NCBI GenBank assembly: GCA_017745595.1
Contig: WMBV01000006.1
Span: forward strand, 1-64,000
Source: Bordetella petrii
Lineage (GTDB): Bacteria; Pseudomonadota; Gammaproteobacteria; Burkholderiales; Burkholderiaceae_B
Direction of reading: 5' to 3'
Length of the DNA: 64,000 nt
Part shown: piece after piece, positions 17,159-26,153 of the stretch
How the letters are laid out: each line of letters opens with the position of its first letter
Numbering within the stretch: position 1 is the stretch's first letter
Notes under the pieces: generated by a model
Database searches by the model: none
What the model saw: the letters and a program-made list of their open reading frames with translations, nothing else
Told to the model about the DNA's origin: nothing
Position numbers and translations under genes: made by a program

Positions 17159-20050
17159 TCAGGGCAGGTCCAGGGTCGGCGACTCGATGCCACGTGCCCG
17201 GTCGATCTTCTCAGCCACCTTGAAGGCGGCATCCAGCTCGCTGACGCCGTGCTGCTGCATGAGCTGGTAGCGTTCTGCCTTCTCCTCGGGCTCGGTTTGC
17301 GCGAGCGCGAGGTAGAGACTTGGCGGCACGGCGCGGAACAGCACTTCCATGCTCTTGGAGAGGATGACGCCCTCGGTGAACTTGCCCGCTTCCTTGCGTG
17401 CGGAGAGCATCAGCGCCTTCTGCGCCGGCGAGAGTTCGCGGAACCTGGCGATCTTCTCCACTTCGTCCGGCGGCATCGACAGGCACACCCACCACTCGAT
17501 CATGTTGAGCATGGGCTCTGCGGCGCGCGGCAGATCGTCGATGTTTTGCGTCGCCAGCCAGAACCAGGCGCCCAACTTGCGCCACATTTTTGTAATTTTC
17601 ACGACATAGGGCGCGAGCAGCGGGTTCTTGGTGATGATGTGACCTTCGTCGGTCACGTTGACGATCGGCCGGCCCAGGTACTGGTCGCGCTCGGCGATGT
17701 TGTTCACCGTGCTGATCAGGCTGATGTAGGCGATGGAGAGCTGCGCGTTGTAGCCCTCGCGGGCATAGGTCGCCAGATCGACCAGCGTGATGTCGGCCTC
17801 GGGCCACGGCGTGCCGTCACGGTCGAACATCTCGCCGTCCGTGCCTTGGCAGAACATGTCCATCGCGTCCGCCATCTCCAGCAGCCGCACGCGCCGCATC
17901 TCGGGCAGCGTCGGGTCCTGGCCACGGGCGCGCAGCGCGTTGCGCACGTCGCGCGTGAGCACGGTGCGCTTTTCGGCCACGCAATGTTCGGCGGCGTCGA
18001 GGATGCACTGGCGGATCAGCGAGCGGTCGGCCCGCGTCATCCGCGCTTCTTCCTTGTCTTCGCCGCCCGTGATCATCAGCCGCGCTGTGATCTCCAGTTC
18101 GCCCAGCACGTCGCGCTGCTCGTCCGCTTCCATGGCCGAGGCATCGGGGGGCAGGTCTTCGTCCAGCGCGTCGGCATCGAGCGTCTGTACGTCGCTGGGC
18201 GTTTCGATCAGCCGGCGTGCGTCGGCGAACGGCGCCAGGCTGATGCCCGATCCGGGGGCCAGCTTGACCCGGTTCACGGTCAGGCCCAGGCGCCTGGCGA
18301 AGTCGCTGAACAGGCCGAAGCTGTTGCCGGCTTCCACGATGAAAAGCCGCGGCCGGTAGATGGCCGTCACCTGGTTCAGCAGGTTGTTGAGCGTGGCGGA
18401 CTTCCCCGAGCCGGTGGGGCCAAATAGAAACAGATGGGCATTCATCTGCCGATCCAACCTGTTCAAGGGGTCGAACGTAATCGGGCCGCCGCCGCGATTG
18501 AACATCGTGATGCCGGGATGCCCCGTGCCCTGGGCGCGGCCCCATACTGGCGACAGGTTCGCCGCGTGCTGGGCGAACATCAGTTGCGTGTACCACCGGC
18601 GCCGGTCCTTGCCGGGGTTGTAGCAGCACGGCAGCCAGCGCAGGTAGCTGTTGAGCGGCGCCACCTCGTCGTCCTCGCGCACCGGCTGCAGGCCGGCGTT
18701 GAGCATCACGTTCGCGAGGTCCAGGCCGCGCCGATCCAGTTCCGCCTCGTCGCGCCCGCGTAGGTAGAACGCCAGAGTGCCCCGGTAGAGCTTGTGCGCG
18801 CTGCCGATCAGGGAGCGGGCTTCATGCACGTCCTTGAGCGTCTGCTCCGACGCCAGCGTCTCGCCCACAGCTTTCTTCGCCAGATGGTTGAGGTCCGATT
18901 CGAGGACGTCCTGCGGCGTGGCCACCATGGTGAGACACATCAAGGTGTCCTCGGGCATCTGGTCGAACAGCGTGTTGATCGCGTCCCCCTTGCGGGTCTC
19001 GCCGGTCAGGTGCCCGGTGCCGGGCGGCATGCGCAGCCGGTCGGTGATCAGCACGCGGTGCGGCATGCCGTCGAAGTACCAGGCCCCTTGCGCCACGTCC
19101 GAGCGCGGCTGCCCAAAGAACAGCCGCTGGCTGAAATCCCGCCCGCTCGCCAGCTCGATCTCGCCGGCCTCGCTTTCCTCGGTACTGTCCGGATAGCGCG
19201 CCAACGCGTAGAAGCGCTCCCGGTCCTCCACCCCAGGCCCGAGCAGCGTGGGGCGCGGGTTGAACCACCGCAGCAGCCAGTCGTGGACGTCGGCCGCGAC
19301 CATGCGCCGGGCCTGGATGCCGGCGTTCGCCAGGCCGCCGCACAGGCGGTCGCAGACGATGCCCAGCATCTGCTCGGGTGTCTGGCCGCGGCGGTTTGCC
19401 TGTCCCTGTCCGCTCGCGCGGCGGTACACCACCATGCGCACGCGCCGCGTCTGGCCGCGCCAGCGCAGCCGCGTGACCACCGTGTCCTCGAACAGGCCGC
19501 CGGGCTTGGCCACAGCGCGCAGGTGGTGGCCGAAGAAGCGCAGGTAGAACTCGGTGAACGCCGAGCCGCGCGCACGTGGCTGCACGTAATCGCGCAAGGT
19601 CTGCATGTACTGGTCGAAGCTCGGTTCGTCCTGGGCATAGAGCTGGAGCACCCACGGGTTCTCGTCCAGTTCATCGAAGCTGTCCTGAAGCGCGTTTTCC
19701 AGGGCGTCGCGGGCATGCGCGAGCCAGCCGGGTTCCCGGCCTTCGGTGCCCAGCGGCACCAGCTCGTAGAAGGCGGCCACCGATTGGCCGTCCTCCAGGA
19801 GCATCGATTTCGAGTCGGGCAAGAACTCCACCCAGGGCAGCAGTTCCACGAAGGACGGTGCGACGTCGTACAGCGCCTGCTCGTCGGCCACGGTCGCCGG
19901 CTTGCGGCCCTGGACCGCGGCGCCGGGTTCGGGGATGCCGGCTTGCTGCAAGGCCTCGACGTGGCGCTGCCAGCCGTCCGGCTGCTCGTCGGCGGCGGTG
20001 TCTTCGGCGCTGACGGCAGCCAGCTTCGGCCATGGAAGTTTCCACCGCAT
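17159..20050 (-). CDS. VirB4/TraC-type conjugative transfer ATPase (TIGR03744)
   Basis: Cytoplasmic motor ATPase that powers assembly of the transfer channel and pilus. It is 963 residues, typical of the PFL_4706 family. The Walker A loop is FGPTGSGKSATLNNL (near residue 520), and a Walker B-like stretch RPIVNVTDEGHII lies near 800. TQNIDDLPRAAEPML follows, typical of VirB4 C-terminal domains. The start overlaps the stop of the lipoprotein gene by 4 bases, so the two are coupled. Confidence 0.88.
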   Translation of the reverse strand: MRWKLPWPKLAAVSAEDTAADEQPDGWQRHVEALQQAGIPEPGAAVQGRKPATVADEQALYDVAPSFVELLPWVEFLPDSKSMLLEDGQSVAAFYELVPLGTEGREPGWLAHARDALENALQDSFDELDENPWVLQLYAQDEPSFDQYMQTLRDYVQPRARGSAFTEFYLRFFGHHLRAVAKPGGLFEDTVVTRLRWRGQTRRVRMVVYRRASGQGQANRRGQTPEQMLGIVCDRLCGGLANAGIQARRMVAADVHDWLLRWFNPRPTLLGPGVEDRERFYALARYPDSTEESEAGEIELASGRDFSQRLFFGQPRSDVAQGAWYFDGMPHRVLITDRLRMPPGTGHLTGETRKGDAINTLFDQMPEDTLMCLTMVATPQDVLESDLNHLAKKAVGETLASEQTLKDVHEARSLIGSAHKLYRGTLAFYLRGRDEAELDRRGLDLANVMLNAGLQPVREDDEVAPLNSYLRWLPCCYNPGKDRRRWYTQLMFAQHAANLSPVWGRAQGTGHPGITMFNRGGGPITFDPLNRLDRQMNAHLFLFGPTGSGKSATLNNLLNQVTAIYRPRLFIVEAGNSFGLFSDFARRLGLTVNRVKLAPGSGISLAPFADARRLIETPSDVQTLDADALDEDLPPDASAMEADEQRDVLGELEITARLMITGGEDKEEARMTRADRSLIRQCILDAAEHCVAEKRTVLTRDVRNALRARGQDPTLPEMRRVRLLEMADAMDMFCQGTDGEMFDRDGTPWPEADITLVDLATYAREGYNAQLSIAYISLISTVNNIAERDQYLGRPIVNVTDEGHIITKNPLLAPYVVKITKMWRKLGAWFWLATQNIDDLPRAAEPMLNMIEWWVCLSMPPDEVEKIARFRELSPAQKALMLSARKEAGKFTEGVILSKSMEVLFRAVPPSLYLALAQTEPEEKAERYQLMQQHGVSELDAAFKVAEKIDRARGIESPTLDLP

Positions 20051-20505
20051 CAGTAGTCCTCCGTCCTCTCGCCAGGCATCGCGTACTGCACGCGCTGGTA
20101 CAAGGGGAAAACCGTCGTGTAGCCCGGCACGGGAACGGGGTCGGTGCCGGCCAGGTGCGGGTACACGTACATCACGAGATCGGGATTGGGCAGACGCTGG
20201 AACTGGCGGTGGACCTCATTGCGCGCGGTGCGCGTGTAGCGCATCTGCTCAACAGGTGCGGCCTGCACGTCGGCGTCGGTCAGGGGCCGACGCAGGCTCT
20301 GGCGCGCATCGAGCAGCTGGCGGCCGGCGTTCCGCCCGGCTGCGCCACCGCCACCGCCGTCGCCGGCTTCCTGCTGCCAGATGTCCATCATCGTGCGGTC
20401 ACCGTGGGTCAGCAGCTTTTCCTTGCTGGTGGCGCAGCCGCCAAGCACCGCGACGGCGAGGGCCAGTGCCAGGCCACGGGCCAGGTTAGTCAAGTTCGAG
20501 TGCAT
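20050..20505 (-). CDS. Conjugative transfer lipoprotein (TIGR03751)
   Basis: A 151-residue lipoprotein. The signal peptide LALALAVAVLGGC ends in a clear lipobox with Cys at residue 23. The C-terminal half (MYVYPHLAGTDPVPVPGYTT, then FPLYQRVQYA) is the conserved part of the family, found between TIGR03752 and VirB4 in these elements. It is probably the outer-membrane lipoprotein of the core complex, analogous to TraV/VirB7. The start at 20505 has AGGAGA upstream. The upstream in-frame extension is not coding. Confidence 0.75.
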   Translation of the reverse strand: MHSNLTNLARGLALALAVAVLGGCATSKEKLLTHGDRTMMDIWQQEAGDGGGGGAAGRNAGRQLLDARQSLRRPLTDADVQAAPVEQMRYTRTARNEVHRQFQRLPNPDLVMYVYPHLAGTDPVPVPGYTTVFPLYQRVQYAMPGERTEDY

Positions 20506-21904
20506 GGCTTTCTCCTGCGCGGTGATCGACCTTGCGGCCTTCGGGATCGAAGTCGATGGCGAGCGGCTTTTCGAGGTGGACGGCAACCTTGGCGCCGGGT
20601 TGGACATAGACGGCGGCGAAGGCTTGGCCGTAGAGCTTGTTGACCCAGGCCGACATGTCCCGGACACCGCCCGCGAGAATCTGGCCGACCGCTTCCTGGC
20701 CGGTGATGCCCACGGTGCCGATGGAGCCGTCCGAGCCGACATAGGACATGCGGCCGCTGTCACTCTCGATGAGCGAGGCCACACCGGCACCGGCCGCGGT
20801 GATCAGGGCCTGCGAGCCGAGGTATTGCTGGGCGTTGCTGCGCCGCTCGCCGCTGACGCAAGGAATGCCGTGGGGATCGCTGATCCAGCCCAAGCCGTCG
20901 CGCTGTTGGTTGTTCTGCTGGTTGCCCTCGCGGTCTTCGGGGATTGTGCGAATCGTGCCGTCGTTGAAGACGAACGTGATGCTGCGCACCTGACCGCGCA
21001 CGCACGAGAGCGTCCAGTCGCCCGAGGCGGTGCCGCTGAACACGGCGCCGGCCACGTCGGGAATGTCGATGCCATTGGCGGTCAGGTTGTCCGGCCCGAC
21101 CAGAACTTTGAACGGATAGGGATCGTTGACCGTGCCGTCGATCGGCACGCGGCCGATCAGCGCGGTCATGGCGACCGAACCCATGAGCGTGGAGTTGGTC
21201 GGCACGGTATAGACCGGCTTGGCACTCTTGCCCCCGGCGGCGCGGGCGCCCGCGTTGGCCACGGTTTCCGCGGTGGTTTCGAGCGTGCTCTGCGCCGGGC
21301 CGAAGCTCGTGGGGAAGCTCATGCCGCCGCTCGCGCCACGCCCCCCGTTGCGCCCCTCGGCGGGCTTTGCGTCGTCCGGCTCGACCCACCGCACGCCGCC
21401 CTCCATGCCTGCCTCGTCGCCGCCCTGCAGCCCCAGGCCCACGGGCAGGTCCGCATGGCCGCCGCCGCGCCCGCCGATGCTGTCCAGACGCCGCTGCAGG
21501 TCGGCGAGCAGCCCTTCGGTTTGCTGGCGCGCGCTGGCCGCCTGCTCTTGGTCGCGGCGCAGGTTGGACCGCTCGGATTCGAGCGCCGAGTTGATGCGCT
21601 GGTCGATGGAGTTCTCGCGCTGGCGCAGTCGCTGGTTCTCTTCACGCTGCGACTTGTTGTCCGAGAGCGCGGTCTGAAGTTCGGTGCGCAACTGCTTGAC
21701 CTGCGCAACCAGCGTTGCCACGGTGTCGCGCGGGGTATCGCCCTCGATGCCCAGCGCCTTCATTTCATCGGGCGTGAGCTGGGCGCCGTTGTCCGCCGCG
21801 GGTGGCGCCGTGCTGCCTCCACCCGAGAACAGCCGGATACCGACGAACAGCACCAGGATGGCGACAGGGATCATCAGCCACTTGAGTAGGCCGTTACTGC
21901 GCAT
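20486..21904 (-). CDS. TIGR03752 conjugative element protein, TraB/VirB10-like
   Basis: Inner-membrane scaffold that bridges both membranes in the secretion channel. A single membrane segment near the N-terminus (WLMIPVAILVLFVGIRLF, 9-26) is followed by a proline/glycine linker and a coiled coil (about 65-150, rich in Gln, Arg and Glu). The beta-rich C-terminal domain has FPTSFGPAQSTLET and VYTVPTNSTLMGSVAMTALI. It is 472 residues long. The overlap with the TIGR03749 gene upstream and the lipoprotein downstream shows one operon. Confidence 0.8.
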   Translation of the reverse strand: MRSNGLLKWLMIPVAILVLFVGIRLFSGGGSTAPPAADNGAQLTPDEMKALGIEGDTPRDTVATLVAQVKQLRTELQTALSDNKSQREENQRLRQRENSIDQRINSALESERSNLRRDQEQAASARQQTEGLLADLQRRLDSIGGRGGGHADLPVGLGLQGGDEAGMEGGVRWVEPDDAKPAEGRNGGRGASGGMSFPTSFGPAQSTLETTAETVANAGARAAGGKSAKPVYTVPTNSTLMGSVAMTALIGRVPIDGTVNDPYPFKVLVGPDNLTANGIDIPDVAGAVFSGTASGDWTLSCVRGQVRSITFVFNDGTIRTIPEDREGNQQNNQQRDGLGWISDPHGIPCVSGERRSNAQQYLGSQALITAAGAGVASLIESDSGRMSYVGSDGSIGTVGITGQEAVGQILAGGVRDMSAWVNKLYGQAFAAVYVQPGAKVAVHLEKPLAIDFDPEGRKVDHRAGESHALELD

Positions 21905-22805
21905 GGCGGGCCTTCTTGGCGTTCTCGTCGCCGTCCGGCTGCGGCAGATGCACGGCAGGGTCGAAGCGGTGAATCGCCGGCAGCAGCGACTGCGCGAGGC
22001 CGCGGCCGCGCGTGACCAGGTACAGGACGGTCGTGTCCTCGGGCGTGCCGCGCGGGCCCAGCGCCTCGTGCTGGAAGGTGGCGGTGAGGAAATCGCCTTG
22101 CAGCACGCGCGGGTCGAGCGTGATCCAGCCGCCGCTGCCGTTGGTCAGGCGCACGGCAGTGACCCACTGGTCCTCCAGCCGCCACGACGCGAGCGCGACC
22201 GCGCGCACGGGCAGCGTTGGCATCAGTGTGTCCAGGTCGAGGTCGCGGGGCAGGTTGACCCGCATGACGCCCGGCAGCGGCTCCACGGTGCGCAACGGCG
22301 CGTAGAGGTGCTGCGCGGCGAAGCGCGTCAGGACGACAGGGACCGGGGTTTCGCGCCGCGCGGTCCGCGCACCTGCCTGGCCCTGGGCGCGTGCCGGGGC
22401 CTCGGCACTGTCGGCCTGCTCGCCATAGCGTCCCGGTGCGCTGTCACCCTCGACGATGCGCACCGGCTCCAGCTCGGCTTCCCCGTCCTTGGGTGGTTCG
22501 GCTGCGATGTCCAGCAGGATCAGCGCGCCCGTGTCGGCGTCCTGCAGTTGCAACCGCGTGGGCTCGATCGGCTCGCTGGCGCGCAGGTACACCGCGCCGC
22601 CCGCACTCTGCACGCGCAGGCGTTCGCCCACGCCCGCGGGCACGCCCACGCGCACGTTCCGGTCAATGAACACGATGCGTTCCTGACCGACCTTCAGCGG
22701 CACTGCCAGTGGCATGCGTTCCCAGCGCAGGATCTCCACTGCATGGGCGATGGGTGCCGCGGCCACGGCCAGTAGCCCCAGCAGCGCGAATACAGGATGC
22801 TTCAT
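21894..22805 (-). CDS. TIGR03749 conjugative element protein, TraK-like
   Basis: Periplasmic/outer-membrane secretin-like component of the core complex. The signal peptide (FALLGLLAVAAAPIAHA) is followed by VEILRWERMPLAVPLKVGQE and VFIDRNVRVGVP, typical of TraK-like proteins. It is 303 residues, full length. Its start overlaps the stop of the VirB8-like gene (ATGA), and its stop overlaps the TraB-like start, so all three are translationally coupled. Confidence 0.75.
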   Translation of the reverse strand: MKHPVFALLGLLAVAAAPIAHAVEILRWERMPLAVPLKVGQERIVFIDRNVRVGVPAGVGERLRVQSAGGAVYLRASEPIEPTRLQLQDADTGALILLDIAAEPPKDGEAELEPVRIVEGDSAPGRYGEQADSAEAPARAQGQAGARTARRETPVPVVLTRFAAQHLYAPLRTVEPLPGVMRVNLPRDLDLDTLMPTLPVRAVALASWRLEDQWVTAVRLTNGSGGWITLDPRVLQGDFLTATFQHEALGPRGTPEDTTVLYLVTRGRGLAQSLLPAIHRFDPAVHLPQPDGDENAKKARHAQ

Positions 22806-23494
22806 GGGGTGTTTCCTCCTTGAGGCGCTTGCGGAGACAGGCCACTCGGCGCCGGGCGCGTCGGCTCCGGTGCACTGATGCGCTGGGGCGCGCCGTCGTA
22901 GCAGTCCAGCGCCAGGCCGAACGGGTTGCGGGCGGGATCGACGTCCACCCGCGTGACCTTGATCGGATAGCGCACCAGGGCGCGCTTGACCTGCTCGGCG
23001 CCGTAGTACTCGTCCGCCGTGATGTCCAGCGTCACCACCCAGTCGCGATCGGACACGGTGCGCACGCGCGCCGTGGGGTCGTCGCCATAGCCGCGGCCGG
23101 GAATCTCGTAGATGCCGCGCACGCGCTGACGCAGCTCGCCCGTGGAGCGGCGGTAGTCATAGTCCGCCCGCAGGAAGGCCTGGCAGGACGGGGTGAGGTA
23201 CGGCGAGAGCGTGTGGAGGTTGCGCGAGTAGTCTTCTTCGCCATTGGTTGGCCAGCGGTTGAGGGTCTGGAACACGTAGAACGTGAACGCATAGACCGAT
23301 TCGGGCGGCACTTCCCACCACTTGCGGGTACTGCCGGAGCGCAGGTCGGGCGGGACGTGGATGGTCAGGTCGCGCGGCGCGCTCCACCAGCCGCCGCCCA
23401 TGACCAGGGCGACGACGACCAGCGCGCCCGCGCCCAGGCGCAAGGTCTTGATGTGCGCCTGCAGATGGGTAATCTCGTTTTTGAAGCGGCTCAT
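22802..23494 (-). CDS. TIGR03746 conjugative element protein, TraE/VirB8-like
   Basis: Inner-membrane assembly factor. An N-terminal anchor (LGAGALVVVALVMGGGW, about 21-37) is followed by a periplasmic VirB8-type domain with RKWWEVPPESVYAFTFYVFQ and LSPYLTPSCQAFL. The C-terminal tail is Pro-rich. The start at 23494 is preceded by CAGGAGC and overlaps the TraL-like stop. It is 230 residues long. A longer upstream frame is not natural protein. Confidence 0.75.
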   Translation of the reverse strand: MSRFKNEITHLQAHIKTLRLGAGALVVVALVMGGGWWSAPRDLTIHVPPDLRSGSTRKWWEVPPESVYAFTFYVFQTLNRWPTNGEEDYSRNLHTLSPYLTPSCQAFLRADYDYRRSTGELRQRVRGIYEIPGRGYGDDPTARVRTVSDRDWVVTLDITADEYYGAEQVKRALVRYPIKVTRVDVDPARNPFGLALDCYDGAPQRISAPEPTRPAPSGLSPQAPQGGNTP

Positions 23495-23889
23495 CGCATG
23501 CTCCTGCGGGTGGACCAGAAGCCCGAGCGCGAGATCAGCACATGGCCACCGACCCAGCCTGCCATCAGCGGATGGCGCGTGGCGATGCGCCATTGCAGTT
23601 GCCGATACAGCCAGGTGTCGGGACGCCCACGCTTGAGGCGGCGCAGGATGCCGCCGCCGATGAAGACGCCGAGCGCCACGCCCAGGACGACGAACGTCGG
23701 CGCCAGCGCGATCGTGCGGAACACCCAGGACAGCGGCGCGCCGACCAGCAGGCCGGCGGCGCCGGACAGGCCGCAGCAAATCCAGAGTTCGTCAGCGGTG
23801 AGGCCGCGCACCACAACGGGATGGCGGTTGAGCCGGTGCGGAAGGAAGGTGACCGTTCCGTCCGCACGGACGTGCTGCTGCTCGGACAT
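23491..23889 (-). CDS. TIGR03750 conjugative transfer membrane protein, TraL-like
   Basis: A 132-residue inner-membrane protein with two hydrophobic segments (ELWICCGLSGAAGLLVGAPL and TFVVLGVALGVFIGGGIL) and a basic C-terminus. The opening TVTFLPHRLNRHPVVVRGLT is typical of this ICE family. It corresponds in position to TraL, upstream of the TraE-like gene. The start at 23889 was chosen over an upstream extension that has no natural sequence. Confidence 0.7.
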   Translation of the reverse strand: MSEQQHVRADGTVTFLPHRLNRHPVVVRGLTADELWICCGLSGAAGLLVGAPLSWVFRTIALAPTFVVLGVALGVFIGGGILRRLKRGRPDTWLYRQLQWRIATRHPLMAGWVGGHVLISRSGFWSTRRSMR

Positions 23890-23900
23890 ACCGGCCTCGC

Positions 23901-24260
23901 TTACAGGATGCCGGTGGCTTCGGTGAGCAGCCAGATGCCGATCACGAGCAGCACGGCGCCGATGGCGACCGTGAGGCCGAACTGGCCCCACGTCTTGCGG
24001 CCGGTGTGGATCTCCGCGTAGGTCCCGTAGGCGTGGTAGCAGACGCCGATGAACATCGACGCCACCACCAGCAGGGCCACGAGCATGATGATGTCGTAGC
24101 CGTAGTTGCGGATGGTCTCCATGATGCCGTTGCCGGTGCCGCGCGTGGGGTTCTCCAATTGCGGCAGACCTTGCGCGAACGACAGCGCGGGCAGCGCGGC
24201 GGCGCCCAGGGCCACGGCGGCGCGCTGGGCAAAACGGGAAGTGAGGTTGCGGTTGTGCAT
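23901..24260 (-). CDS. TIGR03745 pilin-like membrane protein
   Basis: Probable major pilus subunit, VirB2/TraA-like. A signal peptide ends at ALSFAQG (near residue 30). The mature part has two membrane segments, IIMLVALLVVASMFIGVCYH (57-76) and FGLTVAIGAVLLVIGIWLL (94-112), joined by a short hydrophilic loop with HTGRKTWG. It is 119 residues long. This fold and size fit conjugative pilins. It lies between the small TIGR03758 gene and TraL, as expected. Confidence 0.75.
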   Translation of the reverse strand: MHNRNLTSRFAQRAAVALGAAALPALSFAQGLPQLENPTRGTGNGIMETIRNYGYDIIMLVALLVVASMFIGVCYHAYGTYAEIHTGRKTWGQFGLTVAIGAVLLVIGIWLLTEATGIL

Positions 24261-24276
24261 GGTCGGGCCTTTCAGG

Positions 24277-24510
24277 TCAGGACAGAAGGAAGAAACTCAG
24301 AACGAGGTACATCGCGACGAAGCGAATGCAGACGCCGAGGAACTGGCGCTGGTTGAGGCGGCTCTCGGACCACCCCACGTAGGCCGTTCGGATGGCCCAG
24401 ACGCCCCACACGAGCAGGACCGCGAGCACGACGCCGACCAGGACGGTCGCCATCGCGGAAGGCGCGATACCGCTGTTGGCTTGAAATGCCGAGACCTGGG
24501 CGCCGTTCAT
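24277..24510 (-). CDS. TIGR03758 small membrane protein of the transfer region
   Basis: A 77-residue protein with two hydrophobic segments (MATVLVGVVLAVLLVWGVWA and FVAMYLVLSFFLL), without a clear cleavable signal. Related elements carry it between RAQPRD and the pilin-like gene. Its role in pilus assembly is presumed. It overlaps the RAQPRD stop by 4 bases. Confidence 0.7.
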   Translation of the reverse strand: MNGAQVSAFQANSGIAPSAMATVLVGVVLAVLLVWGVWAIRTAYVGWSESRLNQRQFLGVCIRFVAMYLVLSFFLLS

Positions 24511-24890
24511 TGCTTGCCCCCCGCAGTCGTCGCCGGCAGCGGCTCGGCCGCCCGCTCGGTGCGGTAGTCGCCGGCCAGTTCGGAGGGGTCGCGCGGCTGA
24601 GCGCGCGATGGCGTCAGGTGAAACTGGATGCCGGCGCGAACGCGCGCCAGGTCAGCCAGCAGCCGCGGGTAGTCGAAGTGGTAGCGCTCGCCCGGCTGGA
24701 TGGGGGCATGCGCGGCGCTGTCCGCGACGGTGCGCTCCAGCGCGTCGAGCTGGCGCAGTGCGGCGACCAGCTCCTGGCGCTGTGCCGGGGACTCGGCCAA
24801 GGCCATCTGGGACTGACCCAGCAGGAGGGCCGTCACGAGAAAAGTGGGCACGCCGCGATGCGCGGCGCGCAGCCAGATCGAAGCCACCAT
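24507..24890 (-). CDS. RAQPRD-family conjugative element protein
   Basis: A 127-residue exported protein that carries the motif naming its family: SRAQPRDPSELAGDYR near residue 95. The N-terminus has a signal segment (FLVTALLLGQSQMALA). The central part is helical (AALRQLDALERTVADSA). Function is unknown. It is the first gene of the minus-strand transfer operon, immediately divergent from the plus-strand CBASS cargo. Confidence 0.8.
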   Translation of the reverse strand: MVASIWLRAAHRGVPTFLVTALLLGQSQMALAESPAQRQELVAALRQLDALERTVADSAAHAPIQPGERYHFDYPRLLADLARVRAGIQFHLTPSRAQPRDPSELAGDYRTERAAEPLPATTAGGKQ

Positions 24891-25030
24891 CGCGCCATTC
24901 CTGTGTGATCAGCAATGGGGTGATCGTGGAGATCAGGGCTGTTTTAGGCCGCAAACAATAGGAACTGGCGGACGACCGGATTGGGCATACCGCGAGCGAA
25001 CCTACAAAAGCCCGGGTTGAGTTTCGATTA

Positions 25031-25059
25031 TTGCGTTTTTCGAGTGTTTCGAATATGAT
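25031..25059 (+). promoter_or_regulatory. Promoter of the HTH/PIN-CBASS operon
   Basis: TTGCGT and TATGAT are spaced by 17 bases, ending 34 bases before the first start codon at 25094, which has TAGGAG upstream. Three TTCGA-type half sites (near 25023, 25039 and 25048) surround the -35 and spacer, and could bind the encoded HTH protein. The region is notably AT-rich against the surrounding ICE. Confidence 0.6.
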
Positions 25060-25093
25060 CGGCTCTGCAACCGTTTTCGCTTAGGAGCTACCC

Positions 25094-25564
25094 ATGACCA
25101 CCGCCACTGCCCAATCCAAGATGACCCTTCCCGCCGCGGGAGAGGTTAAGGCAGCCGTCCAGGGTCAACGTGCCTTGGCGGCTTACCTCGCAACCCAGTT
25201 CGAGACGCAGCACATCCAGATCTTTGATGACCACAAACAGGCTCATCAGGTGGAACTGCCTACCTCGGCTTTACGCCTGCTGGTCGACATCCTGGCCGAG
25301 TTGGCCGATGGCAATGCAGTAAAGGTGGTGCCCGTCCATGCAGAGCTGACGACCCAAGAGGCGGCGGACTTGCTCAACGTGTCCCGTCCCCATTTCGTCA
25401 AGCTGCTAGAAGATGGGGTGTTGGCATTTCATCGCACCGGCAAGCACCGCAGGGTGAGGTTCGCCGATCTGATGCAGTACAAGGAAGCGCGCGAGCGCGC
25501 CAGTGAGCAGGCGATGGCCGAACTCGCTCAGCAGTCGCAAGAGTTGGGAATGGGATACGAATGA
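25094..25564 (+). CDS. Excisionase-type HTH protein, likely antitoxin
   Basis: A 156-residue protein whose C-terminal half is a MerR/excisionase-like helix-turn-helix (ELTTQEAADLLNVSRPHFVK, then GKHRRVRFADLMQYKEAR, about 76-125). The N-terminal half resembles small beta/alpha dimerisation domains. It overlaps the PIN gene by ATGA, the usual antitoxin-toxin coupling. It probably binds the promoter at 25.03 kb and neutralises the PIN protein. Similar pairs occur at this ICE site without CBASS, so it may be an independent stabilisation module. Confidence 0.65.
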   Translation: MTTATAQSKMTLPAAGEVKAAVQGQRALAAYLATQFETQHIQIFDDHKQAHQVELPTSALRLLVDILAELADGNAVKVVPVHAELTTQEAADLLNVSRPHFVKLLEDGVLAFHRTGKHRRVRFADLMQYKEARERASEQAMAELAQQSQELGMGYE

Positions 25565-26136
25565 GGCATTCCCCATTCACCGCCGTCTACGACGCGTGCG
25601 TTCTATATCCCGCGCCACTGCGGGATTTCCTGATGTGGCTCGGCCTGTCTGGCCGCTTCCGGGCGCGGTGGAGCCAAGCCATTCATGAGGAGTGGAAACG
25701 CAACCTGTTGATCAACCGCCCCGATCTCACCCGGGTTCAGGTCGACAGGACGTCGGATCTCATGGACAGGGCCATTCCGGACGGCTTGGTGGAGGGCTAC
25801 GAAGCGCTCGTGGCAGGCCTGACATTACCCGATCCGAATGATCGGCACGTCCTGGCTGCGGCGATTCGCTGCGGTGCGAGCGTGATTGTGACGTTCAACG
25901 AACGTGATTTCCCGAACGATCTGCTGGCTCCGTACGGCATCGAATCGCAGCACCCCGATGAGTTTGTGGACAACCTGCTGGATCTGGATGCGGCCGCCGT
26001 AGTGTCGGCTGCGCAGCGCCAGCGTGCCCAACTCAAGCATCCGCCGATCGATGTGGACCGCTATCTCGAAATCCTGCTGCGCCAAGGCCTTGTGCAAACG
26101 ACCAAGGTGCTGGCGACCTATCGCACCATTCTCTGA
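25561..26136 (+). CDS. PIN-domain nuclease, likely toxin
   Basis: A 191-residue PIN (PIN_3-like) protein. Acidic metal-site residues are visible: Asp in AVYDACVLYP (residue 10), DPNDRHVLAAA (near 90) and FNERDFP (near 112). A helical C-terminal part of about 60 residues is longer than in VapC. PIN toxins cleave RNA. It is coupled to the HTH gene before it and is only 17 bases from the TRIP13 gene after it, so it is likely cotranscribed with CBASS. Confidence 0.7.
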   Translation: MRHSPFTAVYDACVLYPAPLRDFLMWLGLSGRFRARWSQAIHEEWKRNLLINRPDLTRVQVDRTSDLMDRAIPDGLVEGYEALVAGLTLPDPNDRHVLAAAIRCGASVIVTFNERDFPNDLLAPYGIESQHPDEFVDNLLDLDAAAVVSAAQRQRAQLKHPPIDVDRYLEILLRQGLVQTTKVLATYRTIL

Positions 26137-26153
26137 CCCGCCGAGAGCCACGG

